Assembly: GCF_023702635.1 (NCBI RefSeq)
Contig: NZ_CP098455.1
Span: 124,001-188,000 of the forward strand
From: Spongiibacter taiwanensis
GTDB taxonomy: Bacteria > Pseudomonadota > Gammaproteobacteria > Pseudomonadales > Spongiibacteraceae
Length of the DNA stretch: 64,000 bases
Direction: 5' to 3'
The notes beneath the pieces are model-generated. The model did no database searches. It saw only the letters and a list, made by a program, of their open reading frames with translations, and was not told the DNA's origin. Both the position numbers and the translations under genes were made by a program. Position 1 is the stretch's first letter, and each line of letters begins with the position of its first letter. Shown piece by piece: positions 17,004-26,185 of the stretch.

Positions 17004-17654
17004 ATGACACCAGCAGAGCGGCACCGCCAGCGCATGGCGGCCAAAATCGAAGCCGAGAAAAACGCTGATCCAGCCAACACCCAAAACCACACCGCCTACG
17101 AGCGGCAGCTGGTTTTGCTGGCTGAACATAAGCGTCAGCTGAAAAGCATTCAAAGCATCGAGAAGAAAATTGAGCTTAAAAAGCAGCTGATTCCTGATTA
17201 CGCAGCCTACATTGCTGGGGTTCTGGAAGCGGATGCCGGTGGCGCGGATGAAGTTGTCACCACGCTTTTGCTTTGGTGCATCGACGCCGGTTATTACGAA
17301 GGCGCGCTGGAGCTGGCTGAATATTGCCTGCGCCACAACCTGCCCACGCCAGACGCGCATCAGCGCACCATGGGCACGGTGATCGCCGAAGAGTTTGCCG
17401 ATTACAGCCTTAAAGGGGCAGAGGGCATCACGCTGGCCATGCTGCAGCAAGTTCAGGAGCTGACCAAAGAGCAAGACATGCCCGACCAGGTGCGCGCCAA
17501 GCTGCACAAGGCCATCGGCTATGAGCTGAGGGAAACCGACAAGCCCGCCGCCCTGACTGCGCTGCAACGCGCCCTGGAGCTGAACACCGCTGCGGGCGTG
17601 AAAAAAGACATTGAAAAACTGGAGCGGGAAATTAAAGCCGCTGCCAGTCAATAA
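17004..17654 (+). CDS. M: Terminase small subunit (P2 gpM)
   Basis: 216 aa, mostly helical. MTPAERHRQRMAAKIEAEK at the start and DEVVTTLLLWCIDAGYYEGALELAEYCLRHNLPTPD in the centre are the P2 gpM signature. Recognises cos and regulates the gpP nuclease-ATPase. Confidence 0.93.
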   Translation: MTPAERHRQRMAAKIEAEKNADPANTQNHTAYERQLVLLAEHKRQLKSIQSIEKKIELKKQLIPDYAAYIAGVLEADAGGADEVVTTLLLWCIDAGYYEGALELAEYCLRHNLPTPDAHQRTMGTVIAEEFADYSLKGAEGITLAMLQQVQELTKEQDMPDQVRAKLHKAIGYELRETDKPAALTALQRALELNTAAGVKKDIEKLEREIKAAASQ

Positions 17655-17760
17655 GAGGGTCGCCCCGCCGACGGAAGACCCGGCTGGAGGTTTTGAAATT
17701 GGTCAAAGCTGAAAGCCGGGCGCTTCTTAACGCAAAGGGCACATCAATATAGGTGAGATA

Positions 17761-18243
17761 ATGGGCAGTTTTATCCCCAGCGGCCAAGCATCCCCCAGCA
17801 ACGAGCCCGACCTGCCCAACATCCCCTTTTTTCCAACTGTCAGCCCGTCGCTTTTCCGCGATGCCATGGACGTAGACACCACCGTGTCTACCGAGCGCAT
17901 CAGCATGGCGCTGCAGCTCTCTCTGATGGAAGTCAATAACAGCCTGGCGGTGTGGTCTGCCGCGCAAATTGAACTGGGCAATGCCACCCTGGCCGCCACC
18001 AAAGACACCGTCTATGGCGAGGACGAACAGGCCGTTAACCATCAAGAAAAACTCTACCAGTCTGCCGTGTTCCACCTCGCTAAAGCCCGCGTGGTAGAGC
18101 ACATGCGCGACTTTGACAGCACCGCCGCCGGTCACAACAAAGCCGACGAACTCAGCCAACCCATTGACGACTTTAAGCGCGAGGCCCGCCGCAACGTGCG
18201 GGCCATTATGAGCCAGCCCGGCACCGTAGTGGAGCTGATCTGA
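17761..18243 (+). CDS. L: Head completion protein (P2 gpL)
   Basis: 160 aa. NIPFFPTVSPSLFRDAMDVDTTVSTERISMALQLSLMEVNN and a C-terminal DDFKREARRNVRAIM fit gpL, which seals the portal after packaging. About 105 bp non-coding separates it from M. Its TGA overlaps the ATG of X. Confidence 0.92.
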   Translation: MGSFIPSGQASPSNEPDLPNIPFFPTVSPSLFRDAMDVDTTVSTERISMALQLSLMEVNNSLAVWSAAQIELGNATLAATKDTVYGEDEQAVNHQEKLYQSAVFHLAKARVVEHMRDFDSTAAGHNKADELSQPIDDFKREARRNVRAIMSQPGTVVELI

Positions 18244-18449
18244 TGCGCCAGATCCGCACCCTGCAGGGCGACACCGCCGACCTGATTTGCTACCGGGAGC
18301 TGGGCCGCACCGCTGGCGTCACCGAGCAGCTGCTTGAACTCAACCCACGGCTGGCCGACTACGGCCACATACTGCCCGCCGGGCTTCTGGTGAACCTGCC
18401 AGACAAGCCCGTGCAGGAAAAATCCAAAACCCTCAACGTGTGGGACTAA
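18243..18449 (+). CDS. X: Tail protein X (P2 gpX)
   Basis: 68 aa, LysM-like tail-completion protein. TLQGDTADLICYRELGRTAGVTEQLLELNPRLADYG…LPAGLLVNLP matches the family closely. ATG overlaps the stop of L. Confidence 0.94.
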   Translation: MRQIRTLQGDTADLICYRELGRTAGVTEQLLELNPRLADYGHILPAGLLVNLPDKPVQEKSKTLNVWD

Positions 18450-18451
18450 CC

Positions 18452-18919
18452 ATGAACGTTAAGCAGCTGTCTGAGCATATTGTTAAACCGGTACTCATGG
18501 CTCTGGGCATGTTCAGTGGCGAGGCGTTTCTGTTGCTGCTCGGTACTGCCGCCCAAGAGAGCGGGGGTTTTAATTTTATCCGCCAATTGGGCAACGGACC
18601 CGCCCTGGGGCTGTGGCAAATGGAGCCCGCCACCCATGACGATATTGTCGAAAACTACCTGCGTTACCGGCCGGAATTGGCCAGCAAGGTGATGGAGCTG
18701 GCAGGTGTCACCGAATTTCACAGCCGCTATTTACTGATCAATCTGGCCTACGCCTGCGCCTTTGCCCGCTTGCACTATCGCCGGGTAAAAGAGGCCATCC
18801 CGCTGTCATTGGATGGTCAGGCCCGTTATTGGAAAGACCACTACAACACCCATCAGGGCAAGGGCCACCCACAGGAATTTATCGACAACTACCAGCGATA
18901 CGTAGCGGGGCAGTTGTGA
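18452..18919 (+). CDS. Phage endolysin (lytic-transglycosylase/lysozyme-like)
   Basis: 155 aa from ATG 18452. LLLLGTAAQESGGFNFIRQLGNGPALGLWQMEP has the Glu and GLWQ arrangement of lysozyme-superfamily enzymes. It lies between X and a holin, where P2 carries Y-K (holin-endolysin). No signal peptide, so release would need the holin. Enzyme class (muramidase or transglycosylase) is inference. Confidence 0.75.
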   Translation: MNVKQLSEHIVKPVLMALGMFSGEAFLLLLGTAAQESGGFNFIRQLGNGPALGLWQMEPATHDDIVENYLRYRPELASKVMELAGVTEFHSRYLLINLAYACAFARLHYRRVKEAIPLSLDGQARYWKDHYNTHQGKGHPQEFIDNYQRYVAGQL

Positions 18920-19416
18920 TGGACTGGAAGAGCGTAGGCCAGCGTGTTGCCAAAGCCGCGCCCCTGCTGGGAACCGTACTGGGAGGACCTGCTGGCGGTG
19001 CTTTTGGCGCTGTCGTTGCTGGCGCTCTCGGCGTGGATAATCAGCCTGATGCTGTGGCGGCTGCTATGGCATCCCCTGAAGCGCTGGTTAAGCTCAAGCA
19101 GATTGAGGCTGATCATCGAGCCGAACTTGAGCAGATAGCCGCCAAGGTCGCATTGGCGGAACTCAAAAACCAAGAGCACGCCCGGGAGATTCACAAGCAT
19201 TCACCCATGCCGGCCATTGTTACCGGTGCGCTAACGGTCATGGTTGCGGTGGCGGGCTGGCTGTTGTTCCACGTCGAGATCCCGGCAGCCAACCGCGATG
19301 TGGCCTATATGCTGTTTGGGCAGCTGCTGGGCTTATGGGCCGCGTCCGTTACGTATTGGGTGGGCACCACGCGCTCCAGCGCCGAAAAAACCCGTTTACT
19401 GAAGTCCGGGGCCTGA
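18919..19416 (+). CDS. Holin, three-TM type (GTA_holin family-like)
   Basis: 165 aa from ATG 18919, overlapping the endolysin stop. Glycine/alanine-rich amphipathic N-terminus (LGTVLGGPAGGAFGAVVAGALGV), helical linker, then two strong hydrophobic segments (PAIVTGALTVMVAVAGWLLF and VAYMLFGQLLGLWAASVTYWVG). This is the layout of 3TM holins of phages and gene-transfer agents. Expected to permeabilise the inner membrane at lysis. Confidence 0.8.
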   Translation: MDWKSVGQRVAKAAPLLGTVLGGPAGGAFGAVVAGALGVDNQPDAVAAAMASPEALVKLKQIEADHRAELEQIAAKVALAELKNQEHAREIHKHSPMPAIVTGALTVMVAVAGWLLFHVEIPAANRDVAYMLFGQLLGLWAASVTYWVGTTRSSAEKTRLLKSGA

Positions 19417-19469
19417 CGCTGCGGCGTTGCGGTTGAATTATTGCCACAAGATACAGTCAAGGATTAAGA

Positions 19470-19805
19470 ATGGCTGATGAATCACTGCGAGTCGTTTGGG
19501 AGCGCCTGGACCAATACCGGCAGGCGATTAGCGACCTGGAAAAAAACGATATTCGCCACGACACCCGGATTGCCGACATGAACACCAACATGAACGCAAA
19601 AATAGATGGATTGGCTGCGCAGGTGGCCACCTTTATGAGTGAGTCGAAAGTTTCCAGCGACGAAACAGCGCGTAAGCTGGACACCGTCATTGCTAACCAA
19701 AATCAGAAAGCGGGCGCCTTCCGCGCCAGCGCTTATATTATCGGCCTGATCCTGGCTGTTGTGCCCATCGTTGTGGCCCTGATCGCGCTGCTGAGTAAAC
19801 CGTAA
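19470..19805 (+). CDS. Small coiled-coil membrane protein in lysis cassette
   Basis: 111 aa. N-terminal ~75 residues form heptad-rich helix (VVWERLDQYRQAISDLEKNDIRHDTRIADMN…), then a C-terminal membrane anchor (SAYIIGLILAVVPIVVALIALL). Similar architecture to XhlA-like or accessory lysis proteins. Its stop overlaps the ATG of R. Position in the lysis cassette is the main clue. Confidence 0.65.
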   Translation: MADESLRVVWERLDQYRQAISDLEKNDIRHDTRIADMNTNMNAKIDGLAAQVATFMSESKVSSDETARKLDTVIANQNQKAGAFRASAYIIGLILAVVPIVVALIALLSKP

Positions 19806-20272
19806 TGGAATTACTCGCCGCGCTGCGCAATCACATTCTCGACAGTCCGCTTGGCATCAAGGCCGACAACCTGGTCACCTTTGCTAAAGACGGCGAAATC
19901 GTCAGCCACCAAGGCGACATTAACCACCATTTTGCCATCCGCTACGACGCCAACATCATTGTGGTGGATTACGGCAAAGCGCCCGATATGTTGTTTTACA
20001 TTGTGCTGAACTGGCTCAAGGCCAATAACGCCAACCACCAGGCCAACGCAATCCGCTTTAACGCCGACATCATCGACCACAAAAAAACTGATGTAGAAAT
20101 CATCGTCCAGCTCGAAGAGCTGGTGGGCGCCAACGAGGTAGAGGGCGGTATCCAGCTGGTACACAACGGCGTTGCGCCCATCGATGTCGTGCCCCTCAGC
20201 GCCGGGGAGTGGGAGCTGTACATTCCGCCCGATCCTGACCCCGTGGCCGACTGGGTTGCCCAGGGCGAATAG
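19805..20272 (+). CDS. R: Tail completion protein (P2 gpR)
   Basis: 155 aa (same as P2 gpR). Features LRNHILDSPLGIKADNLVTFAKDGEI and IVVDYGKAPDMLFYIVLNWLKAN. Needed for tail stability and head-tail joining. Followed by S with TAGTG overlap. Confidence 0.92.
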   Translation: MELLAALRNHILDSPLGIKADNLVTFAKDGEIVSHQGDINHHFAIRYDANIIVVDYGKAPDMLFYIVLNWLKANNANHQANAIRFNADIIDHKKTDVEIIVQLEELVGANEVEGGIQLVHNGVAPIDVVPLSAGEWELYIPPDPDPVADWVAQGE

Positions 20273-20727
20273 TGGCCACCGAATATACCGACAGCACCCT
20301 CAACGACTGGCTCAGCGCTACCCTGGCGCCATTGTCACCGGCCAGCCGCCGCCAGCTTATGCGCGATATCGCCCTCTATTTGCGCCAATCCCAAAGCCAG
20401 CGTGTTGCCGCCCAGAAAAACCCCGATGGCACCGCGTTTGAGCCCCGCAAAAGCCGCCTGCAGAAGCCCGGCATTCGCCGCCGAGCCATGTTTGCCCGCA
20501 TCCGCACTCGCAAGCACCTGCGCTACCGCGCCAGCGCCGACGAGGCCGCTGTGGGCTTCCGGGGCCGGGTGGCCGCTATTGCCGAGGTGCACCAGCACGG
20601 CCTTATTGCCGAGGTAGAGCAGGGCGGGCCGCTGGTGAAATACGCCCAGCGGGAGCTGCTGGGTCTATCAGACGCCGACATGAGCCACATCGACACCCTG
20701 GTTAGCAAGCACCTTTCTGGCCGGTAA
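20272..20727 (+). CDS. S: Tail completion / virion morphogenesis protein (P2 gpS)
   Basis: 151 aa, GTG start overlapping the R stop. LNDWLSATLAPLSPASRRQLMRDIALYLRQSQSQRVAAQKNPDGTAFEPRK and VHQHGL…RELLGLS are the gpS signature. Last gene of the O-to-S operon. Confidence 0.93.
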   Translation: MATEYTDSTLNDWLSATLAPLSPASRRQLMRDIALYLRQSQSQRVAAQKNPDGTAFEPRKSRLQKPGIRRRAMFARIRTRKHLRYRASADEAAVGFRGRVAAIAEVHQHGLIAEVEQGGPLVKYAQRELLGLSDADMSHIDTLVSKHLSGR

Positions 20728-20757
20728 AAACCACCCCATAAAATACCCCGCCAAGCC

Positions 20758-20774
20758 GTAAACCCGCCCGTTAC
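20758..20774 (-). promoter_or_regulatory. Putative late-activator dyad upstream of V
   Basis: On the minus strand GTAAC-GGGCGGG-TTTAC, preceded by GGT, in the 95-bp gap before V where P2 has its PV late promoter. Shares the GGTGTAA…GTTTAC frame with the 14876 site. CATAAAT at 20799-20805 could be a -10 element. Confidence 0.58.
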
Positions 20775-20822
20775 ACCGCCGCAGCCACTACGCGCGCGCA
20801 TAAATCATCAACAATCACAGCC

Positions 20823-21464
20823 ATGACCGAACTCGAACTCATCAGCGACCTGCAGCGCCGCATTGCCAATTTGATCACCCTGGGCATTGTGCACTCGGTG
20901 GACGGTATCTTTTGCCGGGTTGCCATTGGCGGTGATGCCAACAACCTCACCCCACCCATCAAGTGGCTGGCAAGCCGCGCCGCTGATGAAAAGAGCTGGT
21001 CCCAACTCGACGTAGGCGAGCAGGTCATGCTGCTGTGCCCCTCGGGCGACCCCGGCAACGCCGTGGCGCTGCCCGGGCTTTACAGCGCCGCCAAGCCCGC
21101 CCCCAGCACCGACCCCGACGAAACCGTGAGCGTGCTGCCCGATGGCGCCGTGTTCAGCTACCACCACGGCAACCAGCATTTATCCGTCACGCTGCCAGAA
21201 GGTGCGACCACCGAGCTGATAACCGACGGTGGCCTGCACATTGTGGGCGACACCGAAATCGACGGTAACGTGACCATTAACGGCACCACCCACAGCACCG
21301 GCGCTATCACCACCGACGACGACATGGCCGCCGCTGGCAGCATCCATGCCGACGGCGATGTTTCTGATGGCACCCGCTCAATGGGTTCCGACCGCGACAT
21401 TTACAACACCCACACCCACCCCAATGGCGTTATGAACACCGACGCGCCGAGTCAGCAGCAATGA
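20823..21464 (+). CDS. V: Baseplate spike protein (P2 gpV)
   Basis: 213 aa (P2 gpV 211). N-terminal OB-like domain (GIVHSVDGIFCRVAIGG… GEQVMLLCPSGDPGNAVALPGLYS) and a C-terminal beta-helix with TEIDGNVTINGTTHSTGAITTDDDMAAAG repeats, ending in an HTHPNGV motif that could bind metal. The membrane-piercing tip of the tail. Confidence 0.95.
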   Translation: MTELELISDLQRRIANLITLGIVHSVDGIFCRVAIGGDANNLTPPIKWLASRAADEKSWSQLDVGEQVMLLCPSGDPGNAVALPGLYSAAKPAPSTDPDETVSVLPDGAVFSYHHGNQHLSVTLPEGATTELITDGGLHIVGDTEIDGNVTINGTTHSTGAITTDDDMAAAGSIHADGDVSDGTRSMGSDRDIYNTHTHPNGVMNTDAPSQQQ

Positions 21465-21790
21465 ACGGCGTAAACGCAAAAACCGGCAAAGCGCTGAGCG
21501 GGGCAGAGCACCTGCGCCAATCCATTGCCGACATTCTCACTACGCCAGTGGGATCCCGGGTAATGCGGCGGGACTACGGCAGCCTGGTGCCGCTATTGAT
21601 CGACCAGCCCCTCAACCCCGCCACCAAACTGCGGCTGTTTGCCGCCACGGCCCACGCCATTGCCAAGTGGGAGCCGCGCTTTAAGCTCACCAAAACCCGC
21701 TTTGGCCAGGCGGATACCGACAAATTTGAGCTGCACGTTGAGGGCATTGATGAATCAGGCCAGCAAGTGCTGACGGGAGTGCCGCTGTAA
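21461..21790 (+). CDS. W: Baseplate wedge protein (P2 gpW)
   Basis: 109 aa, gp25-like lysozyme fold without the enzyme activity. HLRQSIADILTTPVGSRVMRRDYGSLVPLLIDQPLNPATKLRLFAATAHAIAKWEPR is highly diagnostic. Overlaps V by 4 bp and J by 1 bp. Confidence 0.96.
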   Translation: MNGVNAKTGKALSGAEHLRQSIADILTTPVGSRVMRRDYGSLVPLLIDQPLNPATKLRLFAATAHAIAKWEPRFKLTKTRFGQADTDKFELHVEGIDESGQQVLTGVPL

Positions 21791-22692
21791 TGACCACCAC
21801 ATTTTCCGCCATCGACCTGTCCCAGTTGCCACCGCCCAACGTGGTCCAACCCCTGGACTACGAAACCATCCTGGCAGAAATGATTGCCGACATGCGCGCC
21901 CGCCACCCGGATTTTGACGCCAATGTGGAATCAGACCCGGCCTATAAAATTCTGGAAGTGGCCGCTGCCCGCGAGCTGAATATTCGCCAGCGGGTTAACG
22001 ATGGCGCCCGGGCCATTATGCTGGCCTACGCCACCGGCTCAGACCTGGACCAGCTCGCCGCCAACAAAGAACTCACCCGTTTTGTGCTCGACCTCGGCAA
22101 CCCCAACGCCATCCCCCCGGTGCCGCCCACTTATGAGTCAGACGCCGACCTGCGCCGCCGGGTGCAACTGGCTGACGAAGCCCTGACCACGGCCGGCAGC
22201 CGGGGCAGTTACGTGGCGCTCACACTGAACGCCGACGCCAGCGTTAAAGACGCCGACGCTGAAAGCCCAAACCCCGGCGAGGTGACCGTGTATGTGCTCA
22301 GCCGCACGGGTGACGGCACCGCCGACAGCGGCTTGATTGAGACGGTAGAAGCGGCACTGAATGACGAAGACAAGCGGCCCATGACTGATAATGTCACTGT
22401 GCTGTCGGCCACCATCACTACGTACGCCATCGAGGCCGTGCTCACCATCTACCCCGGCCCCGATGCTATGGTAGTGCAGGCCAACGCCATTGCCGCCGCC
22501 CAGGCCTACGCAGACAGCATCCATAAGCTGGGCTACGACATTAAATTGTCCGCCGTCTATGCCGCCTTGCACCAGCCTGGAGTGCAGTCAGTTGATCTGG
22601 TCCAGCCCGCTGCCGATGTCGCCATCGATACCGGCGAGGCCGCCTATTGCACCGCCTTTGATATCACCGTAGAGGGCGAAGCCGGTGTCTGA
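21790..22692 (+). CDS. J: Baseplate assembly protein (P2 gpJ)
   Basis: 300 aa (P2 gpJ 302). LDYETILAEMIADMRARHPDF…SDPAYKILEVAAARELNIRQRVNDGARAIMLAYATGSDLDQLAA and YESDADLRRRVQLADEALTTAGSRGSY match the gpJ/Mu gp47 family. Overlaps I by 8 bp. Confidence 0.96.
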   Translation: MTTTFSAIDLSQLPPPNVVQPLDYETILAEMIADMRARHPDFDANVESDPAYKILEVAAARELNIRQRVNDGARAIMLAYATGSDLDQLAANKELTRFVLDLGNPNAIPPVPPTYESDADLRRRVQLADEALTTAGSRGSYVALTLNADASVKDADAESPNPGEVTVYVLSRTGDGTADSGLIETVEAALNDEDKRPMTDNVTVLSATITTYAIEAVLTIYPGPDAMVVQANAIAAAQAYADSIHKLGYDIKLSAVYAALHQPGVQSVDLVQPAADVAIDTGEAAYCTAFDITVEGEAGV

Positions 22693-23272
22693 TACCAGCC
22701 TGCTGCCCAAAAACGCCAGCGACTATGAGCTGGCGCTGGAAGCCGTCACCGCCCGGATCGGTAAAGTGCCAGTGGTAATGCGGGAAGTCTGGAACCCCGA
22801 TACTTGCCCCTATGCGCTCTTGCCCTGGCTGGCCAGCGCCGCCTCGGTAGATGCCTGGGATGCCAACTGGACCGATGCTCAAAAGCGCGCCGCTATCAAG
22901 GCCTCGCTGGCCGTGCATCGCCGCAAAGGCAGCATTGGCGCCGTCAAGCGCGCCCTCAATGCCATCGGCCTCGGCGTGAAGGTGCAGGAGTGGTTCAATC
23001 AGGACCCACCCGGCGACCCCTATACGTTCAACCTGATTTTTGAAACCGACCAGACCGGCATCCGCTTTGAAGATATCGACAAAATTCTGGCCGTGGTCGA
23101 CAGCGCCAAAAGCCTGCGCTCACACCTGAATCAGATCATCCCCATTGTGATCAGCCGCAACCAGCCCGCGTTCGCCACCGCCAGCAACAGCGGCCACGAA
23201 GTCACCGTTAATCAATACGCCGCCCCCATCGTTGTCATCAACGAATTGGTCGTGCCCGTCACCGAGGCCTGA
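22685..23272 (+). CDS. I: Tail formation protein (P2 gpI)
   Basis: 195 aa, GTG start. LLPKNASDYELALEAVTARIGKVPVVMREVWNPDTCPYALLPWLASAASVDAWDANW is the classic gpI motif; AIKASLAVHRRKGSIGAVKRAL follows. Links the baseplate to the receptor-binding proteins encoded next. Confidence 0.95.
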   Translation: MSDTSLLPKNASDYELALEAVTARIGKVPVVMREVWNPDTCPYALLPWLASAASVDAWDANWTDAQKRAAIKASLAVHRRKGSIGAVKRALNAIGLGVKVQEWFNQDPPGDPYTFNLIFETDQTGIRFEDIDKILAVVDSAKSLRSHLNQIIPIVISRNQPAFATASNSGHEVTVNQYAAPIVVINELVVPVTEA

Positions 23273-23273
23273 A

Positions 23274-25775
23274 ATGGAAGTTAAAAACTACTTCGCCTTC
23301 ACCGCTGAAAATAAGCCCATCCCGTTCTGCACGGCTTACCTCTACGAAGCGGGCACCAGCAACTTGGTAACTGGTCTGACGGATAAAAACGGCAACCCGA
23401 TTGATAACCCGTTTCAAGCAAATAAAGATGGGCTTGTCCAATTCAGCGCTCCCAACGGGGCTTACGACCTGAGATTTAAAGCAGGGCTAAGGGATTACAG
23501 AATTCGAACGACTGTTTTAGATTATTCGCCAATATCTGATGCCGCAGAGCAAGTCGTTGAATTTAGAGACGAATGGCTTTCGGGATCAATTAGAAAGGTA
23601 AAAACAATAGAAGAGCTGCAAAACGCGATAGATAGCAACCCACTAAATCAAAACTTCCATTTAACGGATGTTATGAGGGAGGGCGGATGGGTATGGTCGA
23701 CCGCGGACTGGTCAGCACTGGCAGAGATTGACACCAGAAACGCCCTTGTCATTACTCGATCCGGCGAGGACGGATCAAATGGAGCATTAATTCGCCAATT
23801 CGGGGCGCTTGAATATCGATTTTTCGGCCCAGCCGGGGAAGATGAGGCGGAAGATACCGCTGCTTGGCTCTCGTGTTTTGAAGTAGCGGATCACTTACGG
23901 CGAACTCCTGTAATAAACCGGGTTCCGGATAGCGATCCGTTGTCTATCACTGACAAATCGTGGCGTATCTCTGAGACTGCGAGACAGTTCCGGGGCAATA
24001 TAAGTAAAAACAGAGCTGGAAGAGGCTTGGTTTTTGAAGTCGGCTGTAAAATTCGAACCAGCGTCGTACCGGCACTGCACATTAATAGCAATGAATCACC
24101 CGGCATTCTTGAAGAGTATACCGTCCTGGGACAGTGCTGCTGGATACTTGATGGAGTCCATGATTTTACAGAGGGTGTTGTTAAACTCACGCGCCTCAGA
24201 AATTTCGATATTTCTAACCATTCGATCTGTCCAGCAAATGAAGTCGAATCTGGCTTCCTATTTCATTTCGACGGCACCTATCTTGGTACGGTTGCCAACT
24301 GCAACGCCGCTGGGCGTAATATCATGCTGCTTGACACATTTGTTGATTCAGACACCGGTCAGCAGGACACCGTGAGATTTGTGGGATGTGCAAATTACGG
24401 CATAGCTGTTGGGTTTCTGCGGCATTCAGACAATGGTCGGCATAGCCTTGTCTTTGAATCATTGAAGTGCAACGCTGGATATCCAGAGTACGCTGGAAAA
24501 AATGTGCGCGGGAAATTGGCTGCGCCAGCAGCTGCTGGCGACAATGAGGTCGTTGTTACTGACATCGATGGGCTGGTGGCAAATTTCAGTTTTATGGTTG
24601 GCCAGAATTCGCGGGCCGAGATCGTCACAATATCTCCAGAATGGGATGGTGTTAACACTACAATTCCACTCTCTACACGATTGCGCACTGAGAAACTTCT
24701 GAATGATCCGACGCTGTTTGGGCATTTTGGCCTGCATCTAAGCAGCGTGCGGATGGTAGAGCTGGACACACCGCACTTTGAAAGGGGATCTGCGGGGCTG
24801 GTAGTCGACGCAAGCTGTGAGCTGATTAGAATCAGAAATTACCACAACAGCTGTCGATCTGTAGTCCTATGCCGAGGTGGCGGCGTTGACTATATCGAGA
24901 TGGATACTGGGTATTATCAGGGCCCCTACGACTGGGGCGTGTTTTACGGGATATTGTGCACTCCAGAATGTATCGCGGCGGGTGCTCCCAAGCGTCTGGC
25001 TATGCGGGGGCGTCATTTTATTGCAGGTGGCAATACGGTAAACCTACAAAAGTCTAATTATTATGGAGACAGATGGACCTTCGACTGCGAGCAAATTGCA
25101 GTGGCCACCATCGCTACAGCCGATGTTTACGAAGGGTTCGGTGTAACCGTTCCGGTCGAGCCGACTAACGAATTTATTGCAAACGGCGAGAGCGTTTTTC
25201 TTGGAGAAAATGCCATCCTGATCGTCAGTGGAGATTACTTCCCCCATGCCACGCAGCTTATTGGAGATTTGACAGGAAACATATCTGCAGGCGATTTTGC
25301 GGGTCTTGGTGGCGCAGCGTTGTCACACACAATCGCAGTCAAGGGATCTGATATTACAGATATTGACGACGGCATGGCGCGTAGTGGCTACAGAATATTG
25401 GTCGATAACATCTTGAGGGCCGCGATGCGGCTTGACGGTACATTTAAAGGCGATTGTTTCAACACGCTTAAAGAAGAAGAGGAAGGCGGCGGAACAATAA
25501 ATATAGAGAATGGAGTTGCTACCACGCTGATTCCTGCTAGTCGTCTCGGGAAAGGATACCAGGCTCGAGTAATCGTCGGTAATTCTAGTCTTTATTGCTA
25601 TGGCGAGTGCACGGTCCATCGCTATAACAATATTACTCAGACCGCAGTGCAAAGCGCCGCCAATAACGTGAATGTTATTTTTTCGATAGACGCCAGTGGC
25701 AATCTACAGGTCACTCAGAATACCGGTGCTCCACGAGATATTAAGTGGTCCTTACTGAACCAACGAAAAGGATAA
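23274..25775 (+). CDS. Tail spike / receptor-binding protein, possible depolymerase
   Basis: 833 aa from ATG 23274, one base after the I stop. N-terminal ~90 residues (FTAENKPIPFCTAYLYEAGTSNLVTGLTDKNGNPIDNPFQANKDG) form a virion-attachment module seen in podovirus and myovirus tail spikes. The rest has the repetitive beta-rich pattern of a right-handed beta-helix. From ~23470 to 25775 the DNA is clearly AT-richer, with AGA and ATA codons that neighbours avoid, indicating recent acquisition. Enzymatic activity toward capsule or O-antigen is inference. Confidence 0.75.
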   Translation: MEVKNYFAFTAENKPIPFCTAYLYEAGTSNLVTGLTDKNGNPIDNPFQANKDGLVQFSAPNGAYDLRFKAGLRDYRIRTTVLDYSPISDAAEQVVEFRDEWLSGSIRKVKTIEELQNAIDSNPLNQNFHLTDVMREGGWVWSTADWSALAEIDTRNALVITRSGEDGSNGALIRQFGALEYRFFGPAGEDEAEDTAAWLSCFEVADHLRRTPVINRVPDSDPLSITDKSWRISETARQFRGNISKNRAGRGLVFEVGCKIRTSVVPALHINSNESPGILEEYTVLGQCCWILDGVHDFTEGVVKLTRLRNFDISNHSICPANEVESGFLFHFDGTYLGTVANCNAAGRNIMLLDTFVDSDTGQQDTVRFVGCANYGIAVGFLRHSDNGRHSLVFESLKCNAGYPEYAGKNVRGKLAAPAAAGDNEVVVTDIDGLVANFSFMVGQNSRAEIVTISPEWDGVNTTIPLSTRLRTEKLLNDPTLFGHFGLHLSSVRMVELDTPHFERGSAGLVVDASCELIRIRNYHNSCRSVVLCRGGGVDYIEMDTGYYQGPYDWGVFYGILCTPECIAAGAPKRLAMRGRHFIAGGNTVNLQKSNYYGDRWTFDCEQIAVATIATADVYEGFGVTVPVEPTNEFIANGESVFLGENAILIVSGDYFPHATQLIGDLTGNISAGDFAGLGGAALSHTIAVKGSDITDIDDGMARSGYRILVDNILRAAMRLDGTFKGDCFNTLKEEEEGGGTINIENGVATTLIPASRLGKGYQARVIVGNSSLYCYGECTVHRYNNITQTAVQSAANNVNVIFSIDASGNLQVTQNTGAPRDIKWSLLNQRKG

Positions 25776-25780
25776 ATGCG

Positions 25781-26134
25781 ATGACAAAAATCTATGTCCA
25801 GTTCAAAGATTCGGCCGGTAGCGTGTCGCCAGCTGTCTGTTTGGAATCGGATGCTGAATCGATCAAACAGAAAATAGCAGAATGCTCGACTTACATGTCT
25901 ACAACGCCAGACTCTTTGGCATGCAGCTTTCCGAGGTTCCTAGGTATGTGCCACGAAATTTTGGCGGGGCAGACCGATATGATGTTGTGGAATCAAAAAT
26001 CGGTAATTAATCCAAATGACGATGGATCTCCAGATTGCGAGATGTTCATTGTGAACTGTTCGAATTGGATTGTTCGTGATGCAGTCCGGAATCAAGTATT
26101 TCCTGCAGACGAATGGGGACAAGAACAGACTTAA
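25781..26134 (+). CDS. Small protein following the tail spike
   Basis: 117 aa from ATG 25781, five bases after the spike stop, with AAAAGGAT upstream. Shares the AT-rich composition of the spike and was probably acquired with it. Contains five Cys. No family recognised; a spike chaperone or accessory protein is plausible from position only. Confidence 0.6.
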   Translation: MTKIYVQFKDSAGSVSPAVCLESDAESIKQKIAECSTYMSTTPDSLACSFPRFLGMCHEILAGQTDMMLWNQKSVINPNDDGSPDCEMFIVNCSNWIVRDAVRNQVFPADEWGQEQT

Positions 26135-26185
26135 TTCCCAGTAAATTTTCATCGCAGAAGATTTTCTTAGATTGGGCTTATTACC

